The notes under the pieces were generated by a model that was not told the origin of the DNA, ran no database searches, and was given only the letters and a program-made list of their open reading frames with translations. From positions 248,001 through 312,000 of the forward strand of contig NZ_JAAXOX010000002.1 in assembly GCF_012396125.1 (NCBI RefSeq): 64,000 nt of DNA. The letters run 5' to 3'. Shown piece after piece: positions 26,266 through 34,190 of the stretch. The translations under genes and the position numbers were made by a program. Origin of the DNA: Cellulomonas denverensis. Its GTDB lineage: Bacteria; Actinomycetota; Actinomycetes; Actinomycetales; Cellulomonadaceae. The first letter of the stretch is position 1. Every line of letters begins with the position of its first letter.

Positions 26266-28431
26266 TCAGGGGTGCCGGCGTCGGCGTGCCCACAGCAGGA
26301 GTGCGCCACCGGCCAGTAGCCCGGCCGCCGCCAGCGCGACACCGGCCACGGCTGCCCCGGAACCGGCCAGCGCAACACCGGCCACGGCTGCCCCGGAACC
26401 GGCCGGCCCGGCCCCGGTACCCACGTCCGCACTCGGACTCGTGACGGCCTGCCACTGGGCGAACAGGGTGAGGTCGGTGTCGAACGGGAACACCGCCCCG
26501 TCCGCCCACGCGGTCCCCGACCCGTCCGCGGCCGTGTTCCACCCGGTGAACGTGAACCCGTCCCAGGTGAACGCGATCTCGCTCAACGCGGTCGGCGCCG
26601 AACCGGTCTGCGGGTCCATGGCCCCGGCGCCGCCGTTCGCATCGAACCTCACCGTGTGCGCCACCGTCGCCGTCACCACCGCCGAGGTCACCGCCGCATC
26701 AGCACCCCAGCAGTTCGTGGCCACCGCCCGGTAGTGCGTCGTGTCCACCACACCCGTGATGCTCAGCGTGCTGTCGGTCTGCCCGGGCAGGTCGACCCAG
26801 TTGCCGTCGGGCTTCTCCTGTTGCCACTGCACCGCCGGCGCCGGGTCCCCCGCGACCACGACGCTCGCCGAGAACGCGCCGTCGGCACTCACCTCGCCCG
26901 ACGTCGGCTCGCCGGTGATCGACGGCGCCGACCCGTAGGTGAAGCCGTTCGGATAGGTCTGCGTGTGCGACCGGTCCAGCTGCGTCCACGACACCACCAC
27001 GTCCACCGGACCACACAGGCCATTGTCCTCAGTGCGCGCCGGAGACACCGCCGTCCACGTCGGCACGTTCCAGGTGTCACCCGACTCGACGGACTGCGAC
27101 AGGCTCTGCGCCGGCACGCCGCCGAACGTGACCGAGGTGACCAGGACGTCGGCGGCGAGCGGGACCGGCGCCGCCCGGTTGGTGATCGTGCCGTCACCCA
27201 CCTGCCCATAGCTGTTCAGGCCCCACGAGTACACGCGGCCGTCGCTGGTGAGCGCGCTCGCGAAGGATTCACCGTTCCCGGCGAGCTGGGTGAACGTCAC
27301 GCCTGCCGGCGCCAGCACCGGGAGCATCTGCTCCCGGACCGCGGTCGAGGTCGTGTTGTTGCCCAACTGTCCTGAGGCGTTGCGACCCCACGCGTAGATC
27401 TCGCCATCGGCGGTGAGGGCGAAGACCGCAGTGTTGGACCCGGCCACCTGGGTCAATGTGAGACCTGCTGGGACCGTGACCGCAGTGGGCACCACCCACC
27501 GATCGGGCGATCCCACTCCCAGGACCCCGCTGCTGAGGTTGCTTCCCCATGCGTAGAGCTGGCCGTCAGTACCCAGCGCGAAGGCGGCGTAGTAGGCCGA
27601 CGCGATCTGGCTGAACTCGACACCTGCCGGAGCCTGGGTCAACACCGGCACCGGCCGGCTCGTGGTCGTGCCGTCCCCCACCTGCCCATAGAGGCCCTGG
27701 CCCCACGAGTACACGCTGCCGTCGGTGGCCAAAGCGTGCGCGGTGTACGCGCCCGAGGTGATGGCCGTGAACGTCACGCCAGGCGGAGTCGAGACCAGCA
27801 CCGGCACCGACCGGTCTGTGGTCGTGCCGTCCCCCAGTTGCCCGTAGGCGTTGTCCCCCCATGCGTAGACCTCGCCATCGCTGGTGAGCGCGTAGTTGGC
27901 GGAGTAGGCCGACGCGATCTGGGTGAACTCGACACCTGCCGGTGTCTGCACCGGAGCGGGCACCGACCGGTCCGTGGTGGAACCATCGCCCAGCTGGCCC
28001 TGGTTGTTGCGACCCCACCCGTAGACCTGTCCGTCCTCCGTGAGCGCGAATCCGGCCCAGTAGCCACCGGCCACCTCGACGAAGACGACCCCGTCGGGGA
28101 CCGCCACCGAGACCGGCGTCGAGGTGCGTTGGGTCGAGCCGTCTCCCAGCTGCCCGTAGCTGTTGTCGCCCCACGAGTACACGCCGCCGTCGTCGGTCAC
28201 CCCGTACCCGGACGCGTTGCCCAGGGCGACCTGTGTGAAGGTCAGCCCGGTCACCGTGTCCGACACGGCCGTGCCGCCGGTCGTGGGCCCGGCGCCGGGA
28301 TCGGGCTGGGCCCACGCCGTCGCCGACGGCGCGAGCACACCGACGAGTGTCAGAACGGTCAGCAGCCGACCTGGCCGCACCCTGGATGCCCTTCCCGGGC
28401 ATGACGATCGCTCGCGCGTGGGCCGGTTCAT
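26266..28431 (-). CDS. Secreted RCC1-repeat protein with Ig-like and InlB-type repeats
   Basis: A 721-residue cell-surface or secreted protein. A signal peptide (RPGRLLTVLTLVGVLAPSATAWA, cleavage after AWA) starts at ATG 28431. At least seven RCC1 repeats follow (each with a VYSWGxNxxGQLGDG-like core), forming a beta-propeller over residues about 60-450. Then come a region with Ig-like segments (ITGEPTSGEVSADGAFSASVVVAGDP) and a Listeria-Bacteroides/InlB repeat (VRFDANGGAGAMD ... FAQW). The C-terminus is a Gly/Ala-rich linker, one helix (AAAGLLAGGALLLWA) and RRRRHP, so it is probably membrane-held; no LPXTG is seen. The frame is open beyond 28431 but passes through the tRNA fragment. Ligand unknown. 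Confidence 0.88.
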   Translation of the reverse strand: MNRPTRERSSCPGRASRVRPGRLLTVLTLVGVLAPSATAWAQPDPGAGPTTGGTAVSDTVTGLTFTQVALGNASGYGVTDDGGVYSWGDNSYGQLGDGSTQRTSTPVSVAVPDGVVFVEVAGGYWAGFALTEDGQVYGWGRNNQGQLGDGSTTDRSVPAPVQTPAGVEFTQIASAYSANYALTSDGEVYAWGDNAYGQLGDGTTTDRSVPVLVSTPPGVTFTAITSGAYTAHALATDGSVYSWGQGLYGQVGDGTTTSRPVPVLTQAPAGVEFSQIASAYYAAFALGTDGQLYAWGSNLSSGVLGVGSPDRWVVPTAVTVPAGLTLTQVAGSNTAVFALTADGEIYAWGRNASGQLGNNTTSTAVREQMLPVLAPAGVTFTQLAGNGESFASALTSDGRVYSWGLNSYGQVGDGTITNRAAPVPLAADVLVTSVTFGGVPAQSLSQSVESGDTWNVPTWTAVSPARTEDNGLCGPVDVVVSWTQLDRSHTQTYPNGFTYGSAPSITGEPTSGEVSADGAFSASVVVAGDPAPAVQWQQEKPDGNWVDLPGQTDSTLSITGVVDTTHYRAVATNCWGADAAVTSAVVTATVAHTVRFDANGGAGAMDPQTGSAPTALSEIAFTWDGFTFTGWNTAADGSGTAWADGAVFPFDTDLTLFAQWQAVTSPSADVGTGAGPAGSGAAVAGVALAGSGAAVAGVALAAAGLLAGGALLLWARRRRHP
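26339..26404. repeat. 36-bp tandem repeat in the RCC1 gene
   Basis: Two head-to-tail copies of a 36-base unit encode AGSGAAVAGVAL-like linker residues just before the C-terminal helix of the RCC1 protein. It is a coding repeat that could expand or contract without changing frame. Confidence 0.8.
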
Positions 28432-28579
28432 GTGCCGGGGCTCCCTTCCGTCTGCGGGGCAGGCGGTCCATGAGCCACTGTAAGCGCCGTCGAATGGCAT
28501 CCAGAGGGAGCCGACGCGCCCCGCCATGGCAAGAGGCCGTCTCCGGTGATCCGGAACCGGCCTCTGACCTGCGACTCTA
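28432..28579. other. Intergenic: RCC1 promoter region and tRNA trailer
   Basis: No gene is visible here. The stretch holds the upstream region of the RCC1 gene and a hairpin at 28532-28565 that belonged to the original tRNA-Pro. No clear -10/-35 pair was found. Confidence 0.5.
28532..28565 (-). terminator. Hairpin downstream of the tRNA-Pro fragment
   Basis: AGAGGCC (28532-28538) pairs with GGCCTCT (28559-28565), with inner CCGG pairing possible. It follows the 3' end of the tRNA fragment on the minus strand and was probably the tRNA-Pro terminator before integration. Confidence 0.55.
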
Positions 28580-28623
28580 CGTCGGGCTGACAGGATTTGA
28601 ACCTGCGACCCCTTGACCCCCAG
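28580..28623 (-). repeat. Distal att-like copy of tRNA-Pro 3' half
   Basis: These 44 bases are identical to 34088-34131 and cover the tRNA from the anticodon loop through the T-arm to the 3' end. The rest of the tRNA (D-arm, 5' acceptor strand) is absent, so this is not a functional tRNA but an attachment-site remnant. Confidence 0.9.
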
Positions 28624-28999
28624 CTCACGTGGTCGTCGGTCGAGGCCGTCCACACACGTCCACAGCCATACGATCATCGATCAGGCCGGAGCTACCGGAC
28701 AAGCATGAACGTCCGCGGACAGGCTCCGCGGGGGTCAGGCAGTGGGGTCAGGCACGTGCGGTGCCGCCGGAGATACAGCCTTGGCGGGCTCGCCGGTCAA
28801 GTCACGCCGGCTCGCCACCCGAGACGCATATTCGCCGCGGCCTGAGTGGGGCTGCTCGCTCATGGAACGAACCTGGCCCGGACGTCGAGGCCGCACCGAT
28901 CCGGCACCGATCGACCGGGTCCATGTAGCGACGTTGATGCGATCGGCGAACACACGACGCTGTGCCTGGCCGCCAGCATCGATCGGGCGACGACCGTTC
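28624..28999. other. Island left end, no confident gene
   Basis: Next to the distal att site, where an integrase gene would be expected, I see none. A 42-codon minus-strand frame (28735-28863, MSEQPHSGRGEYASRV...) is the only candidate and has no recognisable family. The base composition is nearer to the chromosome than to the ietAS part. Confidence 0.5.
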
Positions 29000-29353
29000 T
29001 CAGCCGCCGAACATGCCTTCCGGCGCGACGCGCAGGTGCTCGCCTCGCCACCTTTGCGACCGGGACTGCTGCGCCTCGTCAGCCGCCAAGCGTGCCGCCT
29101 TCTTGCTCGGCGTGCGGATCGCGAAGTACACGTTCGGGTTGAGGAAGCCTGTGCCGCGGCGGTGTTGGAATCCGGACAGGATCGAGGCGGCGATGAGCTC
29201 ACCGTTCGAGACGTAGTCGCCCAGGTAGTCCTCGGCGATGTGCTTGAGCGTGTAACTGCCGACATCGGGATTCAGTGTCTTGCGGGGCTCCATGTGCTCA
29301 GTGAGCCAGTCCTGCAGCTGCAGGACGTGCTCGCCGTGCTGGCGCAGAAGAGC
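29000..29353 (-). pseudogene. C-terminal fragment of a phage/ICE-type hypothetical protein
   Basis: The frame LRQHGEHVLQLQDWLTEHMEP ... SYTLKHIAEDYLGDYVSNGELIAASILSGFQHRR ... NVYFAIRTPS runs to a stop at 29000. It resembles small conserved hypothetical proteins of actinomycete phages and integrative elements (the SYxxKHxxE ... YVSNGExIAA ... N-x-YF pattern is from memory). The 5' end is lost at about 29353, where the copied nitroreductase sequence begins in the opposite orientation. An internal ATG could give a shorter product, but a functional protein is doubtful. It marks the island as derived from a mobile element. Confidence 0.5.
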
Positions 29354-29872
29354 TCCGCCACCGCCGACCTGCTCGCCCTCAGCGCCCAGGTGGAGGACCG
29401 GCTCCGCGACGACCCGGCCTACCTCGCCGAGGTCGCCGGCTGGGCGCACCGGCACGACGGCCGCGGCATCCCCGGTCGCGCCCACAGCTCCGCCGACCGC
29501 TCCGGCCGGGTGCCCGCCCGCGACTTCTCCGCCTCACCCGCCTCACCCGACGGCGACCGGCCCCGCGGCGACTACGAGGTGCAGTCCACCCTGATCGTCC
29601 TCAGCACCGCCGACGACCAGCCCGCCGACCGGTTCGCCGCCGGGCGCGCCCTGCAACGCGCCGCCCTCGCCCTGACCGCCGACGGCCTCGGCACCGGCCT
29701 GGCCGGCCAACTGGTCGAGGACCCCGACACCCGCGCCCGCGCGGCGGAACTGCTGGGGATCGACGGGCGCACCGTGCAACAGGTGCTGCGGGTCGGGCGT
29801 CCCCCGGCCGACCTGGTGGCCGGACGCTCGGGGCGGCTGCCGCTGCGGGCGGTGCTGAGCCAGGCGCGCTAG
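29354..29872 (+). pseudogene. Truncated second copy of the nitroreductase gene
   Basis: This is the 3' half of the Acg-type nitroreductase gene at 25174-26226, from the codons for SATADLLALS to the stop. It differs by about ten bases and lacks six bases in an Arg-Ala run. The FMN-binding N-terminal half is missing, so no working flavoprotein can be made, even though a frame continues upstream into unrelated DNA. Its stop overlaps the convergent ybaK stop (CTAG), which probably shows the original order nitroreductase-ybaK. Confidence 0.88.
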
Positions 29873-29879
29873 CTGAGCC
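29354..29879 (+). repeat. Direct repeat, copy 2
   Basis: This is the second copy of 25702-26233, about 98 percent identical by eye, in the same orientation and 3.65 kb away. Homologous recombination between the copies would delete the RCC1 gene and the left end of the island. Confidence 0.93.
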
Positions 29880-30192
29880 ACCCCACCGGCGCGCTGATCC
29901 GTTCCAGGTCCGCGGGCGCGATGGCGAGCGTGTGCAGCGGGTCCCCGCTCCCGCCGTACACCTGCGCCAGCTCCAGCAGCCGCCGGTCGAACACCACCGG
30001 CAACCCGTGGCCCACCAGCGGCACCGCCCCCACCTCGAAACCGGTCGCCGCCCGCACCGTCGCCGGGTCCGCCAACACGAGTGACTCCGCCCCGGCGGCG
30101 ACCCAGGCGGCTGCCAGCTCCAGCCGGCCGCGACCGGCGCTGAGGATCACCGCCACCGGTGAACCGTCGGCCAGCACGCCGACCCATGCCAT
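29869..30192 (-). pseudogene. YbaK/EbsC-type aminoacyl-tRNA deacylase, 5' truncated
   Basis: The 107-residue frame MAWVGVLADGSPVAVILSAG ... ATVRAATGFEVGAVPLVGHGLPVVFDRRLLELAQVYGGSGDPLHTLAI matches the second two-thirds of YbaK-domain proteins, which are about 150-160 residues and remove mischarged amino acids from tRNA. The first 40 or so residues are missing. The ATG at 30192 lies exactly where GC-rich DNA gives way to AT-richer island DNA, and a stop is in frame just upstream. It is therefore probably a relic cut by the island junction, although a short product could still be translated. Confidence 0.7.
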
Positions 30193-30365
30193 TTTTCAAG
30201 CCTACATCAAAGGCGCAGCGCTCTCTCGTGGTTACGTTGCTGCCGAATCAGGTGCTTGAACGCGAAGCGATCATGTCCTGCTCGACTGGTCTTCGTTGCG
30301 CGCGTTGTGAGTGGCTGGAAATTCGGTTGTCCCGCTTTCGCGCGGGGTCCAACGACCGCCGTGCC

Positions 30366-32921
30366 TCACGTCGTGATCTCGATCGTGGACTGAACCCGTT
30401 GGCGGACCGGCGTCCACAGATCAACTTCTACCTCAGGTGACTCGATGCCCACGACAAGCGAATAGTGCACGCCCTGGTCACTCTGGTCGTGATCGCGCCG
30501 GTTCTTCCACCACCCAGCGACTGGGTAGACGACGATCGCACCCTTACTCGCGAGATCAGCTGCTGTTCCGGTCCAGATGTCGGTGTGGAGTGAGCCGGGC
30601 GCTTGCTGTTGGTTGCTACCGAAAAGCCAGCCCTTCTCCGTGTCAAGACTCGGCGGACGTTCGCCGTCGACGCGGGCGCGCGTGTTGATCCGCTTGCGGA
30701 AGGACTCGACGTTCTCCTCGGGTCGTCGCGTGGCGAATCTAAGGCCGTGCGAGGGGTAAATGTATCGACCCGTCCATCCTCGACTTGAGGGATTCGGCTC
30801 TACAAAGTACGATAAAGTGACCCGCAGCCTCACAAGGGCCTCGCCCAACGCTTCGAGCTCCTCGATGGGCCACGGCAGCTGGTGAAGGTTCATCTCGCGG
30901 ACCTTTCCAGTGTTGCTACCACCATCCCGCTCATAGGGGTGAATTTCCGCCTCCGCGATGAGCGTAAGGGCGTCTGCTGCGCTGCGAAGTGCGCGCTGAG
31001 CATCCGGTACCCCCATGCCATAGCGGCGCAGGAGACCTACCAGAGCCGTTTTGTTACTTTCGCGGTCGAAGTGCGCGCGCATGGAGTCTGTCCACTGAGC
31101 GGAGTGGACGATGAGCGCTCGTACAGTTTCGGGGCGCAAGGCCGGGTAGGCCGCAGAAATGTCTGCAGCCATCGCGGCGACCTGAGCGGTCGCCGCTGAG
31201 GTATCGCGCGTCATCGTGAAGTATCCCTCGCCAGGGCGTCGAAGCCGCGTGGTGAGTAGGGCGAGGTTTGGAGGCGTGTCGACTCCAGTCCGGTCCGGGG
31301 ATGCGGCAAGGTTGCCGCCGTTGGCGACCACATCAGGCTTGAACGGCCACTTCTTGCGATCGAACACCAGGGATGTTCGACTCACGGGAGACAGCTCGCC
31401 GCGCTGCGCAATGGGCACATAACCGGCGAAGTCGGCCAAGGCACCGGACATGTCGTCCTGTTCGGAGTAGGCTCCGACGCTCAGCGCGTTCCATGACTGC
31501 GCTGGGTCCTCCACCGGCTCCAGGTCGCTCCGGGCCAGATGGTCGTCCATCGCCGTGACGTCCCGGATGTTTCCTGCGGAAACGACAAAAAGCCGGGGAC
31601 GGCGCGGCTCGTCACGATCGAGATAGGTGAACTTTGGATCAGTGTCGTCGATGCCGCGGCCGAAGCTGAGCGCGTCGATCGACGCGGACCAGGAGGTCGG
31701 CCGTCCCGCCTCCATACGCCCAGCAGGCTCAGAGCCGACACCGGACGAGCCTGGGCGGGGTGCCGTGACCGCGAGCATGAACACGCGGGAACGTGTCGGA
31801 GCCTGGATCTCCGTGCGATCGACCGAGCGCGCCGTGATCGCGCCGTAAAGGTCACGGTCGTTGTCGCCTCTGTCGGGTAGGAACTTGACCGACTCCAGGC
31901 GGTGGCGAAGTTGGATCGTCTGGGAGTCGAGGACGGCACCGTGGAGGTCGCCATAGAGCGCCAGCCCCGCCATCTCGGTGCCGTGCGGATGGACCGGCCG
32001 CAGCTGCCAGCGCACGTCGGCGACGTGCCGATCAGGTTCGTCGATCGAGTCCGTGAGGAGTGGATGCTCGTCCTGGATACCCGTGTCCAGAATGCACACC
32101 GCGGGAGCATCGCTGGGCGCGATTTGGAGACGTCTGCGCAGGTCATCGACCCACTCGGCCTGCTCCGTCGCCGGGAGTTCGGTGAGGAAGCTCGCCACAT
32201 CGTGGGGGTGGCGCAGCTCGGCGATGTCATCGAGCGATTCGAATGCGTCGGCAAGCTGGTCAGCGGTCGCGTTGAGCAGTACCACTGTGCGGTCGCTAAA
32301 TCCGAGGTAGTGCTCGCTGGTACGAAGCCCATGCCCAGCGGAGAACGTGATGAACCTCTGCCGCTCGCCGCCGTCTCGTTTGCGCAGCCAGACCTCCCAC
32401 CAGCGATTCTCGGAAGGGTTGCTGGGGAACAGGTCGTCAGCGTCTGTCCACAGTTCGCGGATCGTTGCCCGACGGATCGACTGGATTCCATCTACGAGAG
32501 CTGCGTTGCTTGCTCTGTCGTTTCCGGAAGTCTCGACGTATGCGTTCAGACGGCGCAGAAAATACTCCTTCTTACCATCCGGGATGTAGACCGTTGCGAT
32601 TTGGATCGCGCCCTCCGCAGTCGCCGTCTCACGCACGGCGACCAACTCGGGTTGCTCCCCCGGGCGCTGCACGTCGAGGCTCTCCAACGCGAGCTCAAGG
32701 TCCGGAAAGGACACGAACGAGATATACGTCCCTTCCGTCTCCGGCTCTTCGGGCTCTGCCGTCAGCGCGCTCTGGTACTCGTCGGTGAGCCTGCGTCCGT
32801 GACGCCTGCGATCACCTGAGAAGCCCTGGCTGTCGCCACCGCCGCCAGAAGATGCCAAGGTGAATGGTTCGGGGCGCGGTGGAGCCGGCACGACGATGTG
32901 CGGACGGTCGCGTTCAGCCAT
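30366..32921 (-). CDS. ietS: Subtilisin-type (S8) serine protease, IetS-like
   Basis: An 851-residue protease without a signal peptide, so it acts in the cytoplasm. The S8 triad is visible: Asp279 in CILDTGIQDEHP, His313 in HPHGTEMAGLALYG and Ser575 in TSAATAQVAAMAA, with the oxyanion Asn451 in SAGN. About 270 residues precede the catalytic domain (mixed alpha/beta with FVSFPDLELALESLD), and about 220 follow it. It starts five bases after the AAA ATPase gene. From memory, an AAA ATPase plus a subtilase is the pair named IetAS, one of the anti-phage systems found in a 2020 survey of defence-island genes. How the protease senses infection is unknown. Codon use is less GC-rich than in neighbours, consistent with transfer. 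Confidence 0.85.
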   Translation of the reverse strand: MAERDRPHIVVPAPPRPEPFTLASSGGGGDSQGFSGDRRRHGRRLTDEYQSALTAEPEEPETEGTYISFVSFPDLELALESLDVQRPGEQPELVAVRETATAEGAIQIATVYIPDGKKEYFLRRLNAYVETSGNDRASNAALVDGIQSIRRATIRELWTDADDLFPSNPSENRWWEVWLRKRDGGERQRFITFSAGHGLRTSEHYLGFSDRTVVLLNATADQLADAFESLDDIAELRHPHDVASFLTELPATEQAEWVDDLRRRLQIAPSDAPAVCILDTGIQDEHPLLTDSIDEPDRHVADVRWQLRPVHPHGTEMAGLALYGDLHGAVLDSQTIQLRHRLESVKFLPDRGDNDRDLYGAITARSVDRTEIQAPTRSRVFMLAVTAPRPGSSGVGSEPAGRMEAGRPTSWSASIDALSFGRGIDDTDPKFTYLDRDEPRRPRLFVVSAGNIRDVTAMDDHLARSDLEPVEDPAQSWNALSVGAYSEQDDMSGALADFAGYVPIAQRGELSPVSRTSLVFDRKKWPFKPDVVANGGNLAASPDRTGVDTPPNLALLTTRLRRPGEGYFTMTRDTSAATAQVAAMAADISAAYPALRPETVRALIVHSAQWTDSMRAHFDRESNKTALVGLLRRYGMGVPDAQRALRSAADALTLIAEAEIHPYERDGGSNTGKVREMNLHQLPWPIEELEALGEALVRLRVTLSYFVEPNPSSRGWTGRYIYPSHGLRFATRRPEENVESFRKRINTRARVDGERPPSLDTEKGWLFGSNQQQAPGSLHTDIWTGTAADLASKGAIVVYPVAGWWKNRRDHDQSDQGVHYSLVVGIESPEVEVDLWTPVRQRVQSTIEITT

Positions 32922-32926
32922 ACCGC

Positions 32927-33925
32927 CTACGCGTTCTGCTCACGACGCGCATTGGAGCGCGGGCGCTCGTTGAGGGCTGTTACGAGGTCGTCTGTGAGTA
33001 TCCGGGTCCGCCCAGTGAGCACGGCACGCTTCGCGGCGTTCTCGGCCGCCGTCGCAACTTCGGCATGGCTAAGCCCACGGGCCGCCGCAACCACTCGCCG
33101 CCAGCTCAGGTTTCCGATCTGAAACAACGTCAGCCGATTCTTTACGACCAAACGGACACTCTCGTCGTCAGGGAGCTCGAAGTCCATCACCGTGTCGAAT
33201 CGACGGAACAGCGCATTGTCGAGCAATTGCGGATGATTCGTAGCCGCGATGATTACGCTCTCGGAGGCGTCCTCTTCGAGGAACTGGAGGAAGGAGTTCA
33301 GCACCCGACGAATCTCCCCCACATCGTTCGCTGCGGCGCGGTCGCCGGCGAGCGCATCGACTTCATCAAAGAGATACACGCCACGGGTCTCTACGAGCGC
33401 ATCGAAGATCAGCCGTAGCTTGGCTGCCGTTTCACCCATGAACTTCGTGATGATCGTGTCAAGCCGGATAGCGAATAGTGGTAGCCCAAGTTCACCAGCG
33501 ATCACCCGCGCGGTTGATGTCTTCCCCGTGCCCGGAGGGCCGATCAGGAGCAGCCGCCGAGCCGGACGCAATCCGTGCCGGGCGAGTGTGTCTCGTTGCC
33601 GCTGTTCGAGAAGAACATGTTGAAGTCGCGCCGCGAGCTCGTCGGATAGAACGAGGTCACCCACGCGCGCGCTCGGGTAGGTGACGCTCAGTAGAGAACC
33701 GAGCTCGCCCCTCGGCTGAGTGACCGGGACGATGGACGCGACACGGGATGGTGTGAAGTCTCGCTTTCGCAAGTCGTCCACAAGGTCGCGCAGGTCCTGG
33801 GCGAACTTGGACTGCCCCGCTCGGGCGGCCTTCGCAGCGACCTGCATCGCGACTGCGTAGAACTGAGGGTCATCGCCGTCCGCGTGGCTCTGCACCAACG
33901 CTTTGAGTTGGTCGTTCGTCGCCAT
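32927..33925 (-). CDS. ietA: AAA+ ATPase, IetA-like
   Basis: A 332-residue AAA+ protein. A helical N-terminal domain (about 1-65) precedes the ATPase core: Walker A GPPGTGKT (129-136), pore-loop-like TKFMGET (about 160-166), Walker B YLFDEVD with Asp187-Glu188, sensor 1 AATNHP and arginine finger FRRFD. This is the FtsH/spastin-like clade that forms hexamers and unfolds proteins. As first gene of the two-gene operon it probably activates, restrains or feeds the S8 protease. A good ribosome site (GGGAGG) precedes ATG 33925, with a candidate -10 at 33987-33992. Alternatively it is a generic ATPase; the fixed pairing with the subtilase supports IetA. Confidence 0.87.
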   Translation of the reverse strand: MATNDQLKALVQSHADGDDPQFYAVAMQVAAKAARAGQSKFAQDLRDLVDDLRKRDFTPSRVASIVPVTQPRGELGSLLSVTYPSARVGDLVLSDELAARLQHVLLEQRQRDTLARHGLRPARRLLLIGPPGTGKTSTARVIAGELGLPLFAIRLDTIITKFMGETAAKLRLIFDALVETRGVYLFDEVDALAGDRAAANDVGEIRRVLNSFLQFLEEDASESVIIAATNHPQLLDNALFRRFDTVMDFELPDDESVRLVVKNRLTLFQIGNLSWRRVVAAARGLSHAEVATAAENAAKRAVLTGRTRILTDDLVTALNERPRSNARREQNA

Positions 33926-33986
33926 GGTCTGACCTCCCTTCCAGCACGCGAGCGCCCTCCTGACCGGTACGACAGGCTGGTTGTTG

Positions 33987-33992
33987 AGCCTA
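33987..33992 (-). promoter_or_regulatory. Candidate -10 of the ietAS operon
   Basis: On the minus strand TAGGCT lies about 60 bases before the ietA start codon. No convincing -35 is seen, so the assignment is weak. Confidence 0.35.
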
Positions 33993-34049
33993 TCGGCCCC
34001 GCACCGGGCGGATCAGGTGCCACGCCCGATCAGATCCCCGGACATCACG

Positions 34050-34084
34050 AAGCCCTGGTGAGAGAGAAGCTCTCACCAGGGCTT
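34050..34084. terminator. Strong hairpin between ietA promoter and tRNA-Pro
   Basis: A perfect 15-base stem (34050-34064 with 34070-34084, five-base loop) stands just past the 3' end of tRNA-Pro. It can stop tRNA transcription before the ietAS operon. It differs from the hairpin at the distal att site, as expected if the element brought its own tRNA trailer. Confidence 0.7.
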
Positions 34085-34087
34085 TCC

Positions 34088-34163
<76 letters not shown>

Positions 34164-34190
34164 ATGGCCCCCGCAGAGGCCTCGGCAAGC

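Noticed and set aside
26339-26404. A CRISPR-like pair of repeats
   Set aside because: Two direct 36-base units without spacers lie in frame within a coding region and encode a simple linker.
28580-28623. A second tRNA gene
   Set aside because: Only the 3' half of tRNA-Pro is present; the D-arm and 5' acceptor strand are missing.
28431-28677. Upstream extension of the RCC1 frame
   Set aside because: The extra codons translate the tRNA-Pro remnant and lack a signal peptide; the signal peptide begins at 28431.
28742-29872. A 376-codon plus-strand frame ending in the nitroreductase C-terminus
   Set aside because: Its first half is antisense to a phage-like fragment and spans the joint at 29353; only the copied 3' half has protein-like similarity. 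It is a chimera, not a gene.
34050-34084. The 15-base perfect stem as an inverted terminal repeat of an insertion sequence
   Set aside because: No transposase or second copy is present; its place just after tRNA-Pro fits a terminator.
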